Shown in pieces: positions 33,794 to 41,914 of a stretch of 52,485 nt of DNA. Under the pieces are notes generated by a model. That model was not told the origin of the DNA. It did not search any database and saw nothing but the letters and a program-made list of their open reading frames with translations. Each line of letters begins with the position of its first letter. The first letter of the stretch is position 1. The translations under genes and the position numbers were made by a program. The stretch is from an uncultured Eubacteriales bacterium (lineage in GTDB: Bacteria; Bacillota; Clostridia; Oscillospirales; Oscillospiraceae), in assembly GCA_900544405.1 (NCBI GenBank), contig UQVA01000013.1, positions 1 through 52,485 of the forward strand, given 5' to 3'.

Positions 33794-35497
33794 TCACTCG
33801 TTCTTTTCCAGGAACGCCCGGTACCAGGCCTGGGTATGCTCCGCCTGGCTGTCCGCATAGTAGATCCCGCTGAACAGCACAGATTCCTCGTCGGGCGTAT
33901 TCACGGTCACGTCGATCAGGAGGGTCTCTCCCGTCCATTCTTCCGTAGCCACCGGGCCCTGAACGGTATACCCGTCATAATCATACGGGTACATGGTACT
34001 CACATGGCCTTCCCTGGCATCCGCCATCACGGCCTCCGCCAAAGCCCGCCGGTCCTCGCCGTCAGTGGGCATGGCCGTCAGGCCCTCATCGCTGTACACA
34101 AGGATGGTATTCTGGGGCCAGGCAATCACGCCCGCCACGTCCTCCAGCCTTTGTCCGGTTGCATCCATCATGCTGCTGAATACAATGTCCGGCCGGGAGA
34201 AAAGTGCGCGGATATTCTTCTCTGCACTGCCCCAAGACGTGTAGCAGCGAGTCATTTTCGTGCCGTCCTTCAGCGTATAGACCACGCTGCCGTAGCCCCA
34301 GCCCTGGTTCGGCTTTTCCCGGACTACCGTCTTGTGGGCGTCCAGAATCCCGGCAATATCCGCCGGGTCAGTAAAAGTTGCGTTGGTGCGCGCATAGCGC
34401 AGGTCCACGGCGACCACATCAACTTCCTCCGGTACCCGGTTTTCCAGATTCAGAGGGTCCAGGTCCGTGATAAACATACTCCCGGCGAAAACCAGGGCGA
34501 TGATGCCCAGCCCTAAGAAGCTGCGCAGAGAGAACACCGCCACCCTCCGTTCCAGCAGCATTTTTCCGCCGAAGTACCCCGCCACCAGTCCCAAAGCCAG
34601 GAACAGATAGGCGTTGGTACCGATGCTGAACAGCAGATCGGACAGCAGGTACAGCACCACGCCTGCGCCCACGGCGAAAATGGTCTGCATAACGGGCGTC
34701 AGACCCCGGACCGCCAGGAAATCTCTGGCGGATTCCAGTTTCCGATGCCTGTAGAGGATCAGTCCGCCAACGGCGGCCGCAATGCCCACGGCGGCGCAGA
34801 TGGCCGTATAAGCCCAGGCGGACCGCATATCGGCGCTCAGCTCCGAAAAGAGGAGATAGTCCGTGTTATCGTAGCTGTAATCTAGGGCCATCAGCGCCTT
34901 CACCGGGGAGAAGTTGTCCAGCCAGTAGGCATTCACTTCGATGCCGTACAGCAGCGGCGTATAAAGCTGGTCAATGGCAAACCGGGCCAGCAGGGCCAGG
35001 AACTGGACGACGACATACACCGCCAGCGCCGCAAACCGATTTCCCACCAGTTGGCAGCACAGAAGGCCCGTTCCGAAGAAGAACAGGAAGGTCAGCGTGG
35101 CGTAGAGCAGCCACCAGAAGGGTATGGTCCCCCGGCAGGTGGAATACATGACCCCGCAGACCAGCATATTGGGCACGAAGCTGAACAGGAAGCCGCTGAC
35201 GGCGTGGCTCCCATACCAGCCCTCCCGGCAAAGGGGCATGGCGTGCAGGGCGTTGCACAGCCGGGCGTTATAGAGATCCGAGCTCAACAGCACCGCACAG
35301 GCCCCGCCGTAGAAAAAGTTGATAATGCCCATGGCATCGATGCACCCATTCCACTGCCCAACGGTCTTGGAATTGCTGATGCCCACGGTCAGGAGCATGA
35401 TGAGCATGACCACGCAGTAGCAGGCCCAAAGGGGCGCATAGCGGGTAATGTCCTTCCGGACCACCGCCCATTTACAGTACGATTTCCTTGATGGCAT
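33794..35497 (-). CDS. ABC transporter permease with C-terminal external domain
   Basis: A 567-residue membrane protein. The first half has six to nine hydrophobic segments in two groups (about residues 20-240 and 270-350), typical of the ABC-2/YtrC-D-like permeases paired with GntR-controlled ATPases. The C-terminal third (about 365-567) is soluble and extracytoplasmic, starting after FITDLDPLNLENRVPEEVDV; it resembles what I recall as DUF6449, but I cannot verify that. GGGAGGTGTGG precedes ATG 35497. It overlaps the ATPase gene by 26 bases. Substrate unknown; such systems often respond to cell-wall antibiotics. Confidence 0.8.
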   Translation of the reverse strand: MPSRKSYCKWAVVRKDITRYAPLWACYCVVMLIMLLTVGISNSKTVGQWNGCIDAMGIINFFYGGACAVLLSSDLYNARLCNALHAMPLCREGWYGSHAVSGFLFSFVPNMLVCGVMYSTCRGTIPFWWLLYATLTFLFFFGTGLLCCQLVGNRFAALAVYVVVQFLALLARFAIDQLYTPLLYGIEVNAYWLDNFSPVKALMALDYSYDNTDYLLFSELSADMRSAWAYTAICAAVGIAAAVGGLILYRHRKLESARDFLAVRGLTPVMQTIFAVGAGVVLYLLSDLLFSIGTNAYLFLALGLVAGYFGGKMLLERRVAVFSLRSFLGLGIIALVFAGSMFITDLDPLNLENRVPEEVDVVAVDLRYARTNATFTDPADIAGILDAHKTVVREKPNQGWGYGSVVYTLKDGTKMTRCYTSWGSAEKNIRALFSRPDIVFSSMMDATGQRLEDVAGVIAWPQNTILVYSDEGLTAMPTDGEDRRALAEAVMADAREGHVSTMYPYDYDGYTVQGPVATEEWTGETLLIDVTVNTPDEESVLFSGIYYADSQAEHTQAWYRAFLEKNE

Positions 35498-36353
35498 AGT
35501 CCACACCTCCCAGTTCGTAGATAAAAATTTCTTCCAGGGACAGGGGCAGCACGTCAAAATAGGCAGGGTTCATGGCCTCCACCCGTTCGCCCACTTCCTT
35601 GGCACTCCCCCGGACCACCAGGGTCCTGAGCCGCCCGGACTGGCTCTCGTGCAGCACGTTCAGCCCCTCCGGCACGTCGCCCACCAGCTGCACCTTCACG
35701 GTGCTGCCCTGCATATCCGCAAGGCTGCGCTCCAGAAGCATGGCTCCCTTGTCCATGATGCCCACATGGTCGCAGATGTCCTCCAATTCCCGCAGATTGT
35801 GGGAGGACACCAGCACCGTAGCCTCCCGGCTGGCCACGTCGGAAAGCAAAATGCTCCACACCTGCCTCCGCATTACCGGGTCCAGGCCGTCCACCGGCTC
35901 GTCCAGAATCAGCACGTCCGGCCGGAGGCACATGGCCAGGTGAAAGGCCGCCTGCTTCTGCATACCCTTGGAGAACCGGCGGATAGGGCCGTTCTCCGGC
36001 AGCTGAAAGACCTCCCGCAGGCGATGATAGAGGTCGTCGTCAAAATGGGGGTACATTCCCTTGTAGAAGGTCCGCATATCGGAAACAGACGCCGAGGGGA
36101 AGAAGAAAATTTCATCGGGAATGAACCCGATGCGGCTTTTCAGCGCCTCGTTTTCATAGATCGGCACCCCCTCCATGCTGACAAGGCCGGAATCCTGCCG
36201 GTAAACGCCGGTCAGATGGCGAATGGCGGTGGTCTTGCCGGCGCCGTTGGGGCCTACCAGGCCGTACACGCAGCCTCTGGGTACGGTCATGGTCAGGTCG
36301 TTCAGGGCCGTGAAGGTCCCGAAGCGCTTGGTAACGTGCTGCATTTCAAGCAT
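35472..36353 (-). CDS. ABC transporter ATP-binding protein (YtrB-like)
   Basis: A 293-residue ATPase with Walker A GPNGAGKTT (about 37-45), signature FSKGMQKQ (about 130-137), Walker B VLILDEPVDGLD (about 149-160) and a switch His in VSSHNLRELE. The C-terminal 80 residues form the extra domain common in exporter ATPases of this group. ATG 36353 overlaps the GntR gene by 8 bases; ATG 36344 three codons later is an alternative. The longer frame to 36491 is inside the regulator gene. Confidence 0.92.
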   Translation of the reverse strand: MLEMQHVTKRFGTFTALNDLTMTVPRGCVYGLVGPNGAGKTTAIRHLTGVYRQDSGLVSMEGVPIYENEALKSRIGFIPDEIFFFPSASVSDMRTFYKGMYPHFDDDLYHRLREVFQLPENGPIRRFSKGMQKQAAFHLAMCLRPDVLILDEPVDGLDPVMRRQVWSILLSDVASREATVLVSSHNLRELEDICDHVGIMDKGAMLLERSLADMQGSTVKVQLVGDVPEGLNVLHESQSGRLRTLVVRGSAKEVGERVEAMNPAYFDVLPLSLEEIFIYELGGVDYAIKEIVL

Positions 36354-36711
36354 TGTTCTCTGCTCCTTTCTCAGGGATGCGCTCCCGCAGGGCCCGTGTA
36401 GTGGCTCCGGCCGCCAGCAATTCCAGCGCCGTCCGGTCGAAGCGGTCGTAAAGGTCCCGCATTTCGCCGGTGGTGGGGATGGTCCCCACAAAGCTTCCCT
36501 TCCCGGGGACGGAAACGATCCACCCCTGCAATTCCAGCTCCCGATAGGCCCGCTGGATGGTGTTTGGGTTGATGGTCAATTGGCTGGCCAGCTCCCGGAC
36601 CGAGGGAAGCCGGTCACCGGTCTGCAAAATGCCGGAGAGAATTTGCTCCCGGAAGCCATCAATGACCTGGGTGTAAATCGGCCGGGCATCCCGGTAGTCC
36701 AAGTGGATCAT
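36346..36711 (-). CDS. GntR-family (YtrA-like) transcriptional regulator
   Basis: A 121-residue protein with an N-terminal winged helix (about 1-75): PIYTQVIDGFREQI, GDRLPSVRELASQLTINPNT (about 33-52) and TIQRAYRELELQGWI. The C-terminal part is a short dimerising helix of about 45 residues, as in the YtrA subfamily, with no ligand-binding domain. YtrA-type regulators normally repress the ABC genes they sit with. TTGGAGGTG lies before ATG 36711. A perfect inverted repeat at its own start site (next entry) suggests autorepression of the whole three-gene unit. Confidence 0.93.
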   Translation of the reverse strand: MIHLDYRDARPIYTQVIDGFREQILSGILQTGDRLPSVRELASQLTINPNTIQRAYRELELQGWIVSVPGKGSFVGTIPTTGEMRDLYDRFDRTALELLAAGATTRALRERIPEKGAENNA

Positions 36712-36747
36712 GTGGTTCACCTCCAAGGTGTATGGCAGTGTGTGAAT

Positions 36748-36759
36748 TGTACTAATACA
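36748..36759. promoter_or_regulatory. Candidate GntR operator
   Basis: TGTA-CTAA-TACA is a perfect inverted repeat lying directly downstream of the -10 box, at the expected transcription start, where a bound repressor would block initiation. YtrA-type operators have TGTA/TACA-like arms; the match is by pattern only. Confidence 0.55.
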
Positions 36760-36788
36760 GTTATACACGCTTTTCAGGGAATTGTCAA
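36760..36788 (-). promoter_or_regulatory. Promoter of the gntR-ABC operon
   Basis: On the minus strand TTGACA (36783-36788) and TATAAC (36760-36765) are 17 bases apart, a near-consensus sigma-A promoter. Confidence 0.82.
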
Positions 36789-36851
36789 GCGGCAGGGGTT
36801 TAAGATTCGTTTAAGAGTGCGGTAGGGGCTGCCGATGAAGCACAGGCCAAA

Positions 36852-36874
36852 GGCTCCCCCTACACAGGGGAGCC
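36852..36874. repeat. Solo closing-stem palindrome of the repeat family
   Basis: GGCTCCCC (36852-36859) and GGGGAGCC (36867-36874) enclose CTACACA. The sequence equals the closing stem of copies 2 and 3 with the interior missing; GGTAGGGGCTGCC just upstream also recalls the A module. Confidence 0.6.
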
Positions 36875-36901
36875 AGCGCCCCGCCGGGGCTTTCTCTCCC
36901 C

Positions 36902-36930
36902 TTTACTTTTCCGCCATTTCCGGGTATAAT
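36902..36930 (+). promoter_or_regulatory. Promoter of the LTA-synthase-like gene
   Basis: TTTACT (36902-36907) and a perfect TATAAT (36925-36930) with a 17-base spacer, about 40 bases before the start codon. Confidence 0.7.
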
Positions 36931-36972
36931 GAACCCAGAACCCCCATTTTTCTACGGAAAGAGCGTGATCCC

Positions 36973-39051
36973 ATGACCGAAAAAATCAAAAACGCCCTGC
37001 CCGGCGGGCTTGCCTTCCCCCTTTTCGGGGTGTATCTCGAATGGCTGCTGTTCTTTGCCGACGGAGCCGGGAACCCCTCCGCTCTGGTCCTTTTCCGGCT
37101 GGCCCTGGCGGGAGCCGCCTTCGGCGCTTTCCTCTGGCTGCTGAGCCGATGGCTCCCCAACAAAAAAGCTGCCCGGTGGGTCACGGGCATTGGTTGGTTC
37201 CTGGCCGGGGTGCTGGTCATCGCCAATCACTGCTGCCATGTCTTTTTCGGAACCTATTTCCAGCTTTCCTTCATGCTCTCCATGTCCACGCAAGTGGCCG
37301 GGGGCTTCTTCCGGGAGACCATGACCACGATTCTCCACAACCTCTGGTTCTTCCCTCTGGGCTTCCTGCCCATGATCCTGACGATTGTTTTCCGGAAAAA
37401 ACTTATCCCGGAGGGCCGGGACGGGGGCTTCGTCAGCATCGGAGTGTTCGCCCTGCTGACCTTCTGCGCCGTACTGCTCTGCCATACCGGCGCTGACGGG
37501 CGCTACTATACCTACGCTTACTCCGCCAGCGACGCCACCCCCCGGTTCGGCCTGGTGAATTCCCTACGGCTGGAAGGGCAGTATGCCCTTTTCGGCCAGC
37601 CTGCCAAAAAGCCCGCCGCCACGGTGCCGACCGTCCCCGCAACATCGCCCACCACCGTCCCCAGGTCGCCGGTCGAATCCACCGCCGCCACGGAGGTCCC
37701 GGAGGCGACGGAGCCCATCGTCTACGGCAAAAACGTCACGGATATTGACTTTTCTTCCCTTTCCGCCGGATTTGAGGACATGGACGCCTATTTTTCTTCT
37801 CAGGAGCCTACTTCTCAGAACGCCTACACGGGCCTGTTCGCTGAAAAAAACCTCATTTTCCTGACGGCGGAGGCCTTCTCCACCTCGGTCATTGACCCGG
37901 TGCGGACCCCCACCCTCTACAAGCTGGCCAACAACGGCTTCGTATTTACCAATTTTTACCAGCCCGGCTGGACCCAATCCACCACCGGTGGGGAATTTGC
38001 CAACATGACCGGCATCATCCCCACCTGGGTCAACGGCACCACGGCCTTTCAGGCCAGCATTTCTGACGCCATGCCCCTGGCCATGGGCTGGACCTTCCGG
38101 TCCCTGGGCTACCGGGCCCGGGCCTACCACAACAACGACTATACCTACTACAACCGGGACCTGACCCACCCCAACCTGGGCTACGACTACAAGGGCTACG
38201 GCAACGGCCTGAACCTGAACCATGTGAACTGGGTCCCCTGCTCGGACCTGGACATGATGGAAAACAGCGTGGACGAGTATATTTCCGACTATCTGGAAAC
38301 GAAAATTCCCTTCCACACCTACTATATCACCGTTTCCGGCCACGCCTATTACAGCTTCCTCTATAATGACATGGCCATTCTCCATCAGGAGGAGACGGCA
38401 GACCTGCCCTATTCCACCACGGTCCGGGCCTATCTGGCCGCCCAGATAGAGCTGGAAAACGCCCTGACCTATCTCATGGATAAGCTGGACCAGGCGGGAA
38501 TCTTAGAGGATACGGTCATCGTCCTGGCGGCGGACCACTACCCCTACGGTATGACCCAGGACTGCCCGGAGGATTATTATGCGGAAATGACAGGCATTGA
38601 CGACGATGAAAACAAAACCACCCGCTACCGGAATACCCTGATCCTGTGGAGCGGGGATATGCCGGAGCCGGTGGTGGTGGAAAAGCCCTGTTCCTCCATC
38701 GACATCGTGCCCACCCTCTACAACCTGTTCGGCATTTCCTACGATTCCCGGCTCCTGAGCGGGCGGGACATTCTGGACGATTCCGTGGCCCCCGGAGAAG
38801 TCTCCACGGCCATGGGCATCGTGGTGTTCCCGGCCTACGGGGGCTACGGCCAGAGTTGGGTGACCAATGCAGGGATTTACGAGGCCTCCGAAGGGGTGTT
38901 CAAGCCCTTCGATGGAGTCACGGTCAGCGAGGATTACGTTTCTCAGGTGGATGCGCTGGCGGAGGACCGGTGGTACTACGCCCGGCTCCTCATTCAGCAG
39001 AATTATTTCGCCCACGTTTTTCCCGACTGGGAAAAGCCGGACATCGGATAA
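36973..39051 (+). CDS. LTA synthase-like sulfatase/phosphatase-fold membrane protein
   Basis: A 692-residue protein with about five N-terminal membrane helices (within residues 10-175), a Pro/Thr/Ser linker (about 210-245) and an external alkaline-phosphatase-superfamily domain. LIFLTAEAFS carries the first metal Glu, WTQSTTGGEF the probable nucleophile Thr, and VLAADHYPYG the Asp-His pair; a further His is in TVSGHAYY. LtaS-type enzymes move glycerol phosphate from phosphatidylglycerol to a lipoteichoic acid chain or glycolipid. Relatives also add phosphoethanolamine or phosphoglycerol elsewhere, so the exact acceptor is open. ATG 36973 was chosen from the promoter position; the Shine-Dalgarno GGAAAG is weak. 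It is probably co-transcribed with the patatin gene 12 bases on. Confidence 0.88.
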   Translation: MTEKIKNALPGGLAFPLFGVYLEWLLFFADGAGNPSALVLFRLALAGAAFGAFLWLLSRWLPNKKAARWVTGIGWFLAGVLVIANHCCHVFFGTYFQLSFMLSMSTQVAGGFFRETMTTILHNLWFFPLGFLPMILTIVFRKKLIPEGRDGGFVSIGVFALLTFCAVLLCHTGADGRYYTYAYSASDATPRFGLVNSLRLEGQYALFGQPAKKPAATVPTVPATSPTTVPRSPVESTAATEVPEATEPIVYGKNVTDIDFSSLSAGFEDMDAYFSSQEPTSQNAYTGLFAEKNLIFLTAEAFSTSVIDPVRTPTLYKLANNGFVFTNFYQPGWTQSTTGGEFANMTGIIPTWVNGTTAFQASISDAMPLAMGWTFRSLGYRARAYHNNDYTYYNRDLTHPNLGYDYKGYGNGLNLNHVNWVPCSDLDMMENSVDEYISDYLETKIPFHTYYITVSGHAYYSFLYNDMAILHQEETADLPYSTTVRAYLAAQIELENALTYLMDKLDQAGILEDTVIVLAADHYPYGMTQDCPEDYYAEMTGIDDDENKTTRYRNTLILWSGDMPEPVVVEKPCSSIDIVPTLYNLFGISYDSRLLSGRDILDDSVAPGEVSTAMGIVVFPAYGGYGQSWVTNAGIYEASEGVFKPFDGVTVSEDYVSQVDALAEDRWYYARLLIQQNYFAHVFPDWEKPDIG

Positions 39052-39063
39052 GGAGGAATTTCC

Positions 39064-39921
39064 GTGAAAAAAGGACTGGTTCTGGAAGGCGGCGGCAGCC
39101 GGGGCGTCTTTACCTCCGGAGTGCTGGACTATCTGCAGGAGCAGGGCGTGACCTTTGACTACTGCGTGGGCGTGTCCGCCGGAGCGGGCAACGCCATGAA
39201 CTTCAAATCCGGCCAGACCGGCCGGGCCCACCGGATCGTAGGCAAGACCGACGCCCATCTTTACTACGGCGTGTCCCAGGCCCGCCACTCCGGCAAGCTG
39301 CTGGACCTGGACTATCTCTACCGAACCATGACCTATGAAGGGGACGCCCCCTTCGACTTTGCCGCCTACTACCGCAATCCCATGGAGTGCGAGTACACCG
39401 TTACCTGCTGCGAGACCGGTCAGGCAGAATACTTATCGGAATCCGTATACCAGAACCGGCTGCTGGACATCGTGAAGGCCAGCTGCTCCCTGCCGGGCAT
39501 CTGCGCCCCGGTGGCCCTGGACGGCAAGCACTATCTGGACGGGGGCATCGGGGATTCCCTGCCGGTGTTCCGGGCCATGAGCAAGGGCTGCGAGAAAGTC
39601 ATTCTCGTGACCACGAAGGTGGCCTCCGACGTGCACCCCACGGATTATTCCCGGGTCCGTCCCTTGATGAGCCGGCTCTACAAGCGCCGCTATCCTGCCT
39701 TTTTTGCGGCCCTGATGACCCGCTGCAAGCGGTATTTTGCAGAATTGGATGAAATTCTGGAGCTGGAAAAAGAGGGCCAGATCCTGGTGATCCGGCCCGA
39801 GGTGTGCAATGTAAAGACGCTGGAAAGGGATGCCGAGGCCATGCAGGCCTTCTACGAGCATGGCCGTGCCATGGGCGAAGCCTGGCTGCCGAAGATCAGG
39901 GCCTACCTGAGCGAGGAATGA
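39064..39921 (+). CDS. Patatin-like phospholipase
   Basis: A 285-residue cytoplasmic lipid acyl hydrolase. It has the oxyanion loop EGGGSRGVF (residues 8-16), the nucleophile elbow GVSAGAG (Ser about 39) and the catalytic Asp in LDGGIGDSLP (about 158-167), matching the Ser-Asp dyad of bacterial YjjU-like patatins. The start is GTG at 39064, with AAGGAGG 7 bases upstream. It follows the LTA-synthase-like gene, so a role in turning over membrane lipids or diacylglycerol made by that enzyme is plausible but inferred. Confidence 0.92.
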   Translation: MKKGLVLEGGGSRGVFTSGVLDYLQEQGVTFDYCVGVSAGAGNAMNFKSGQTGRAHRIVGKTDAHLYYGVSQARHSGKLLDLDYLYRTMTYEGDAPFDFAAYYRNPMECEYTVTCCETGQAEYLSESVYQNRLLDIVKASCSLPGICAPVALDGKHYLDGGIGDSLPVFRAMSKGCEKVILVTTKVASDVHPTDYSRVRPLMSRLYKRRYPAFFAALMTRCKRYFAELDEILELEKEGQILVIRPEVCNVKTLERDAEAMQAFYEHGRAMGEAWLPKIRAYLSEE

Positions 39922-39922
39922 G

Positions 39923-40738
39923 TCAATCCTCCAAATGGCCCAGCTGGTAAAAGGCCACGGCGCTGGCCGCCGCCACGTTCAGGGAATCCGCGGCGTGGCT
40001 CATGGGGATCATCACGGTGTAGTCGCACCGGGCGATGGTATCCGGGGCCAGCCCGTCCCCTTCCGTACCCAACACGACCGCCAATTTTTCCGTTTCCCCA
40101 AGCCGGGGGTCCGAAAGCCGCAGGGAATCCTTCCGCAGCGCCATGGCTGCGGTGGTGAAGCCCAGGGAGCGCAGGACCTCCGGCCAATTTTCGGGCAAAT
40201 AGGTCCAGGGGACCTGAAAGACCGTGCCCATACTCACCCGACTGGCCCGGCGATAGAGGGGGTCGCTTCCGGCGCTGGTCAGCAGCACCGCATCCATGCC
40301 CAGGGCCGCCGCCGAGCGGAATACCGCCCCCAGATTGGTGGGGTTCATAATGTTTTCCAGCACCGCTACCCGGGTAGCGCCATTCAAAACCTGCTCCAAA
40401 GTAGGCAGTTCCGGGCGGCGCATGGCGCAGAGCATCCCACGGGTCAGGTGGAAGCCGGTCAGCTGGGTCAGGACCTCCAGGCCGGCCGTGTACACGGGGA
40501 TGTTTTCCGGACACCGGGCCAGGATTTCCGCCCCGCGGCCCGTGACGTGCTTCGGCTCCATCAGGAAGGACACCGGCACACAGCCCCCGTCCATGGCCCG
40601 GCCGATGACCAGAGGGCTTTCCGCCACAAAAAGGGCGTTGGCCGGGTCCGCCCGGTTGAGAAGCTGATTTTCCGTGAGCCGTGCATAAATGTCCAGCTCC
40701 GGTGCGGAAAAGTCCTGAATTTCGATGATATTCGCCAT
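39923..40738 (-). CDS. TrmH/SpoU-family RNA 2'-O-methyltransferase
   Basis: A 271-residue SPOUT methyltransferase. An N-terminal substrate-binding region (1-110, with LTENQLLN and FVAESPLVI) precedes the catalytic knot. Motif 1 is ENIMNPTNLGAVFRSA (about 128-143), motif 2 VLGTEGDGL (about 219-227), motif 3 IPMSHAADSLNVAAASAV (about 241-258). The target is an rRNA or tRNA ribose; the exact site cannot be told. The ribosome site is weak (GGTGAAA). It converges with the patatin gene, only one base apart, with no terminator between them. Confidence 0.9.
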   Translation of the reverse strand: MANIIEIQDFSAPELDIYARLTENQLLNRADPANALFVAESPLVIGRAMDGGCVPVSFLMEPKHVTGRGAEILARCPENIPVYTAGLEVLTQLTGFHLTRGMLCAMRRPELPTLEQVLNGATRVAVLENIMNPTNLGAVFRSAAALGMDAVLLTSAGSDPLYRRASRVSMGTVFQVPWTYLPENWPEVLRSLGFTTAAMALRKDSLRLSDPRLGETEKLAVVLGTEGDGLAPDTIARCDYTVMIPMSHAADSLNVAAASAVAFYQLGHLED

Positions 40739-40838
40739 GGTTTCACCATTCTTTCCATAATTTCGACGGCCCCCGGGCCGATTTTTTCTTTTTCGCCCCT
40801 TTTCGCAGGAAATGCGAAGAGCCTCCCGGCGTGTAGGG

Positions 40839-41625
40839 GTGTCGGTCCTTCTGAGGGGAGCCTTCCCCTGGGGGAAGGTGGCTCACGCTTGCGTGAGACG
40901 GATGAGGGGCGGTAGGCAGTTGGTTATTCAGTGTAGGGGCGGGGCATGCCCCGCCCGCCGAATTTCATACGCAGAAACTGGCGGGGCGTTTGCCTCCCCT
41001 GTGTAGGGGGAGGTGGCTGCCCGTCAGGGCAGTCGGAGGGGGTGTACGGTTGGATTTTGTAGGAGACTATCGAACGATTGCTTTCACCGTGTCGGTAGCT
41101 TACACCCCCTCAGTCACACCGAAAGGTGTGACAGCGCAGTAGAGGTATGACTGCCACCGGCAGTCATGTAGATTCTTATTCGCTGTGCGGGGCACAACCC
41201 TACACAGGGGAGCCTTAACTCAGAGGAACCGGCCCCGTACTTCTGAGAAAAGCCTTCTCCCTGGGGAGAAGGTGACAGCCCTTTAGGGCTGACGGATGTG
41301 GGGTGTATCGTATTTCCGGGCGGTCCTAAAATCGCACCGGGTCCCCTCCACACCCGGCCCCTTTGGGGCCACCCTCTCCAGCAGGAGAGGGCTTTTCCTC
41401 TGTCCCGGAGGCTTTTTCGTCGATTTTTGCCGCTCAAATGTCGGCAGCTGGCGGGCGGGGCATGCCCCGCCCCTACATTCATGAACGATAGCCCCTACCG
41501 CCCCTCATCCGGCCGGAATTGCGATTCCGGCCACCTTCCCCCAAGGGAAGGCTTTTTCTCTATCCTGTCAGCCTCTGCGCCGATTTATCACGCTCAGTCA
41601 TTGCAGCTTCGCCCCTACAAGAATT
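40839..41625. repeat. Nested cluster of cloverleaf repeats
   Basis: This gene-free stretch of about 930 bases (40739-41671) is nearly all repeat DNA. The outer copy has closing arms at 40861-40883 and 41530-41552. Its first hairpin CTCACG / CGTGAG is at 40883-40898, its 17-bp central stem CGGATGAGGGGCGGTAG is at 40900-40916 paired with 41495-41511, and its second hairpin CCGGAAT / ATTCCGG is at 41513-41530. Inside its central loop lie an A module (40932-40958), a whole copy (40994-41212), another degenerate copy (about 41235-41396, with CAGCCC / GGGCTG and GGCCCC / GGGGCC hairpins), and reversed B and A modules (about 41400-41477). Reversed B and part of A follow the outer copy (41553-41625). 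Confidence 0.8.
40994..41212 (-). repeat. Cloverleaf palindromic repeat, copy 3 (inside the cluster)
   Basis: Closing stem CTCCCCTGTGTAGGG (40994-41008) pairs with 41198-41212. Hairpins: CTGCCC / GGGCAG with loop GTCA (41017-41032) and GTCACACC / GGTGTGAC with loop GAAA (41113-41132). Central stem GAGGGGGTGTA (41036-41046) pairs with 41101-41111. The central-loop sequence is the reverse complement of that in copy 2 with few changes. An added arm ATGACTGCC / GGCAGTCAT (41147-41167) plus TTCGCTGTGCGG is shared with copy 1 and the right-edge copy. Confidence 0.85.
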
Positions 41626-41671
41626 CTCCGGCATTTCCCTTATTATACCACCCCATCTTCTTCCCTGCAAG

Positions 41672-41914
41672 TTAGTACCGCAGGAATCGCCTGACCTTTC
41701 CCTCCGCCCGATGGAGGGTCCGGGACACGGTGCTTTTCGCCACGCCCCGCTCTGCGGCAATGGTCGGGATATTCTTCTGCTGGATGTAATAGGCCAGCAG
41801 CGTCTCCCGCTGCAAGGGGGTCAGTTCCTCCTCTATGACCCGGGACAGCCGCTTTTGCAGCAGTTCCGGCGTGAGCCTTGGCCCCTGGTAGCCCTCATAA
41901 AGTGTATTTTTCAT
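41672..41914 (-). CDS. Small sigma-70 region 4-like HTH protein
   Basis: An 80-residue protein whose C-terminal two thirds look like a sigma factor region 4: EELTPLQRETLLAYYIQQKN then IPTIAAERGVAKSTVSRTLH (about residues 46-65, helix-turn-helix) and a basic end. It has no region 2, so it cannot act as a normal sigma factor alone; such small proteins are common in phage and mobile modules of gut Clostridia. ATG 41914 overlaps the preceding gene by 20 bases; an in-frame upstream ATG (41935) is possible. Confidence 0.75.
   Translation of the reverse strand: MKNTLYEGYQGPRLTPELLQKRLSRVIEEELTPLQRETLLAYYIQQKNIPTIAAERGVAKSTVSRTLHRAEGKVRRFLRY

Noticed and set aside
40839..41625. CRISPR array or tRNA cluster in the gene-free 41-kb region
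   Set aside because: The repeats are long, nested palindromes in both orientations without regular short spacers; the cloverleaf stems are far longer than tRNA arms, and no CCA-end, T-arm or anticodon pattern is present.
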